Origin: Cyanobacteria bacterium UBA11370
GTDB taxonomy: Bacteria; Cyanobacteriota; Cyanobacteriia; Cyanobacteriales; Coleofasciculaceae
Direction of reading: 5' to 3'
Assembly (NCBI GenBank): GCA_003486645.1
Contig: DNGI01000189.1
Coordinates: 1 to 16,924, forward strand
Length of the DNA: 16,924 nt
Of the stretch, positions 15,665-16,924 are shown piece by piece. The notes beneath the pieces were generated by a model. That model made no database searches and was not told the origin of the DNA. It saw nothing but the letters and a program-made list of their open reading frames with translations. Position 1 is the stretch's first letter. Each line of letters starts with the position of its first letter. A program made the translations under genes and the position numbers.

Positions 15665-16777
15665 ATGGTTAATTATCTCGTTTTTCTAGCTATCTCAGCA
15701 GCAACCTATGCCTTATTCAGTCTAGGGTTAAATTTGCAGTGGGGATTCACTGGACTGATTAACTTTGGACATATTGCGTTCATGACGGTTGGTGCTTATA
15801 CTGCTGTGTTATTAAGTCAGGAGGGTGTACCCCTAATTCTCGCTGTGGTTATTGGGGCATTTGTTGCGGCAATTTTGGGACTTTTAATTGGTATTTCAAC
15901 CCTGCGTCTGCGAGAAGATTACCTGGCAATTGTAACGATTGGGGTTTCTGAGGTATTACGACTCGTAGCTTTAAATGAAGAGTGGCTAACTGAAGGATCG
16001 TTTGGATTACAACGCTATCCACTTCCTCTAGAAACATTTAATCCCAGCCTGTTTAGTAAGGTTGTTATGATTGGATTGCTAACAGCAATTACAGGTTGGA
16101 CATTATGGCAATTAGGGCGATGGTTTAGCAAACAGTGGTATCAACCGCAGGTCGGGGATAAAGACGTTAAACAAAGTAAGCCGATTGGTTTAGCACTATC
16201 AGCGATCATGATAGTTCTGTTAATTTTAGTACTCTACGGTACAGGAGTTGTGGCGTTATATAACTATACCTACAAAGCCGGATTAATGTTAGTATCCTTG
16301 GTTGTATTGACTCTTGTTTATTGGTTGTTAGAACGATTAGTACGATCGCCTTGGGGACGAATTCTAAAAGCCATTCGAGAAGATGAACAAATCCCCAAAG
16401 CATTAGGTAAAAATGTCTTTTGGTATAAATTACAAGCCTTTATGTTAGGAGGCGCGATCGCTGGGGTTGCGGGTGCGTTCTATGCTTGGCAACTTACATC
16501 CGTTTATCCCAGTAATTTTGAACCCTTATTTACCTTTTATGCCTGGATCATTGTTGTTTTAGGTGGCGCTGGGAATAATGCTGGTACTATCTTAGGAGCA
16601 GTCATTTTTTGGGCATATTTTGAGGGAAGTCGCTTTATCCTCCCTCAAGATTTACTAGACGGTTCCCGTTTGGGTGCGTTTCGAGTGATGTTGATTGGTC
16701 TAATTCTCATGATACTGATGATATGGCGACCTCAAGGTATCTTAGGGAAAAAGGAAGAACTTACCCTTGGGCGATAA
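15665..16777 (+). CDS. livM: LivM-family amino acid ABC transporter permease
   Basis: This 370-aa inner-membrane permease has about eight to ten hydrophobic segments. The N-terminal LGLNLQWGFTGLINFGHIAF (20-39) is the LivM hallmark. The coupling loop with RSPWGRILKAIREDEQIPKALG (227-248), which contacts the ABC ATPase, precedes AFMLGGAIAGVAGAFYAW and the late WIIVVLGGAGNNAGTILG. In cyanobacteria this type is the longer permease of the N-I (Nat) system for neutral amino acids, probably NatC; I use livM for the family. A polar loop (about 151-172) splits the protein, which accounts for its length. The other subunits (LivH-type permease, two ATPases, binding protein) are not in the window. The ATG is preceded directly by an in-frame TGA, so it is the earliest start, yet no Shine-Dalgarno sequence is seen. 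Confidence 0.92.
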   Translation: MVNYLVFLAISAATYALFSLGLNLQWGFTGLINFGHIAFMTVGAYTAVLLSQEGVPLILAVVIGAFVAAILGLLIGISTLRLREDYLAIVTIGVSEVLRLVALNEEWLTEGSFGLQRYPLPLETFNPSLFSKVVMIGLLTAITGWTLWQLGRWFSKQWYQPQVGDKDVKQSKPIGLALSAIMIVLLILVLYGTGVVALYNYTYKAGLMLVSLVVLTLVYWLLERLVRSPWGRILKAIREDEQIPKALGKNVFWYKLQAFMLGGAIAGVAGAFYAWQLTSVYPSNFEPLFTFYAWIIVVLGGAGNNAGTILGAVIFWAYFEGSRFILPQDLLDGSRLGAFRVMLIGLILMILMIWRPQGILGKKEELTLGR

Positions 16778-16787
16778 GTTGAGTTAG

Positions 16788-16815
16788 TTGTTGGTTGTTG
16801 GTTGTTTGTTGTTTG
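16788..16815. repeat. Tandem heptamer array (TTGTTGG/TTGTTTG)
   Basis: Two copies of TTGTTGG (16788-16801) are followed by two copies of TTGTTTG (16802-16815), starting 10 bp after the permease stop. It is non-coding, G/T-only on this strand, and a different heptamer from the one at 149-208. The rest of the window (16816-16924) shows no gene or convincing signal. Confidence 0.7.
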
Positions 16816-16924
16816 CTATTAGAGAATAAGTCTGGGAGTTAGGATAGAGAACTGATATCAGAATAGAGGCGAGAAAATTAAAGATAGCTTAGTCAAACAA
16901 TCCTTATATAGCCAGTCTAAATGA

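Overview
The window looks like chromosomal DNA of a filamentous-type cyanobacterium. It is AT-rich, carries twelve copies of the cyanobacterial HIP1 octamer GCGATCGC (first at 671-678, last at 16454-16461), has short heptamer repeats between genes, and encodes protein families typical of large cyanobacterial genomes: a Ser/Thr-kinase/histidine-kinase giant, an Rcp1-like regulator, an RTX-type calcium-binding protein and a Nat/LivM-type amino acid permease. No phage, transposase, CRISPR, rRNA or tRNA was seen. All identifications rest on reading motifs; no search was run.

Region 1 (1-7762, minus strand) is a signalling operon. It is transcribed from about 7.8 kb towards position 1. The order is a 1960-aa kinase (Ser/Thr kinase, AAA ATPase, TPR-like region, two GAF domains, histidine kinase), a stand-alone receiver protein that overlaps it by ATGA, and a receiver-histidine kinase 10 bp further on. 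The kinase has the phytochrome-type H-box normally paired with Rcp1-like receivers, so a local phosphorelay is likely. Beyond the last gene lies a 60-bp heptamer array that can fold with a nearby inverted copy into a long hairpin.

Region 2 (8151-10574, plus strand) starts after a divergent intergenic region and holds an SDR dehydrogenase of the glucose-1-dehydrogenase type, a lipoprotein with a DM13 domain, and an uncharacterised 288-aa protein with a WPHHFD motif. It ends in a good intrinsic terminator. Region 3 (10577-13312, minus strand) is a 911-aa GH63/MGH1-type glucosidase converging on region 2. A glucose-releasing enzyme beside a glucose-oxidising type enzyme suggests linked sugar metabolism, but this is inference.

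Region 4 (13569-15461, plus strand) is a 630-aa RTX-like calcium-binding protein built from about 2.6 copies of a 189-residue unit, probably exported by a type I system. Region 5 (15665-16777, plus strand) is a LivM-family permease whose ABC partners are not in the window. The last 147 bases are non-coding and start with another heptamer array.
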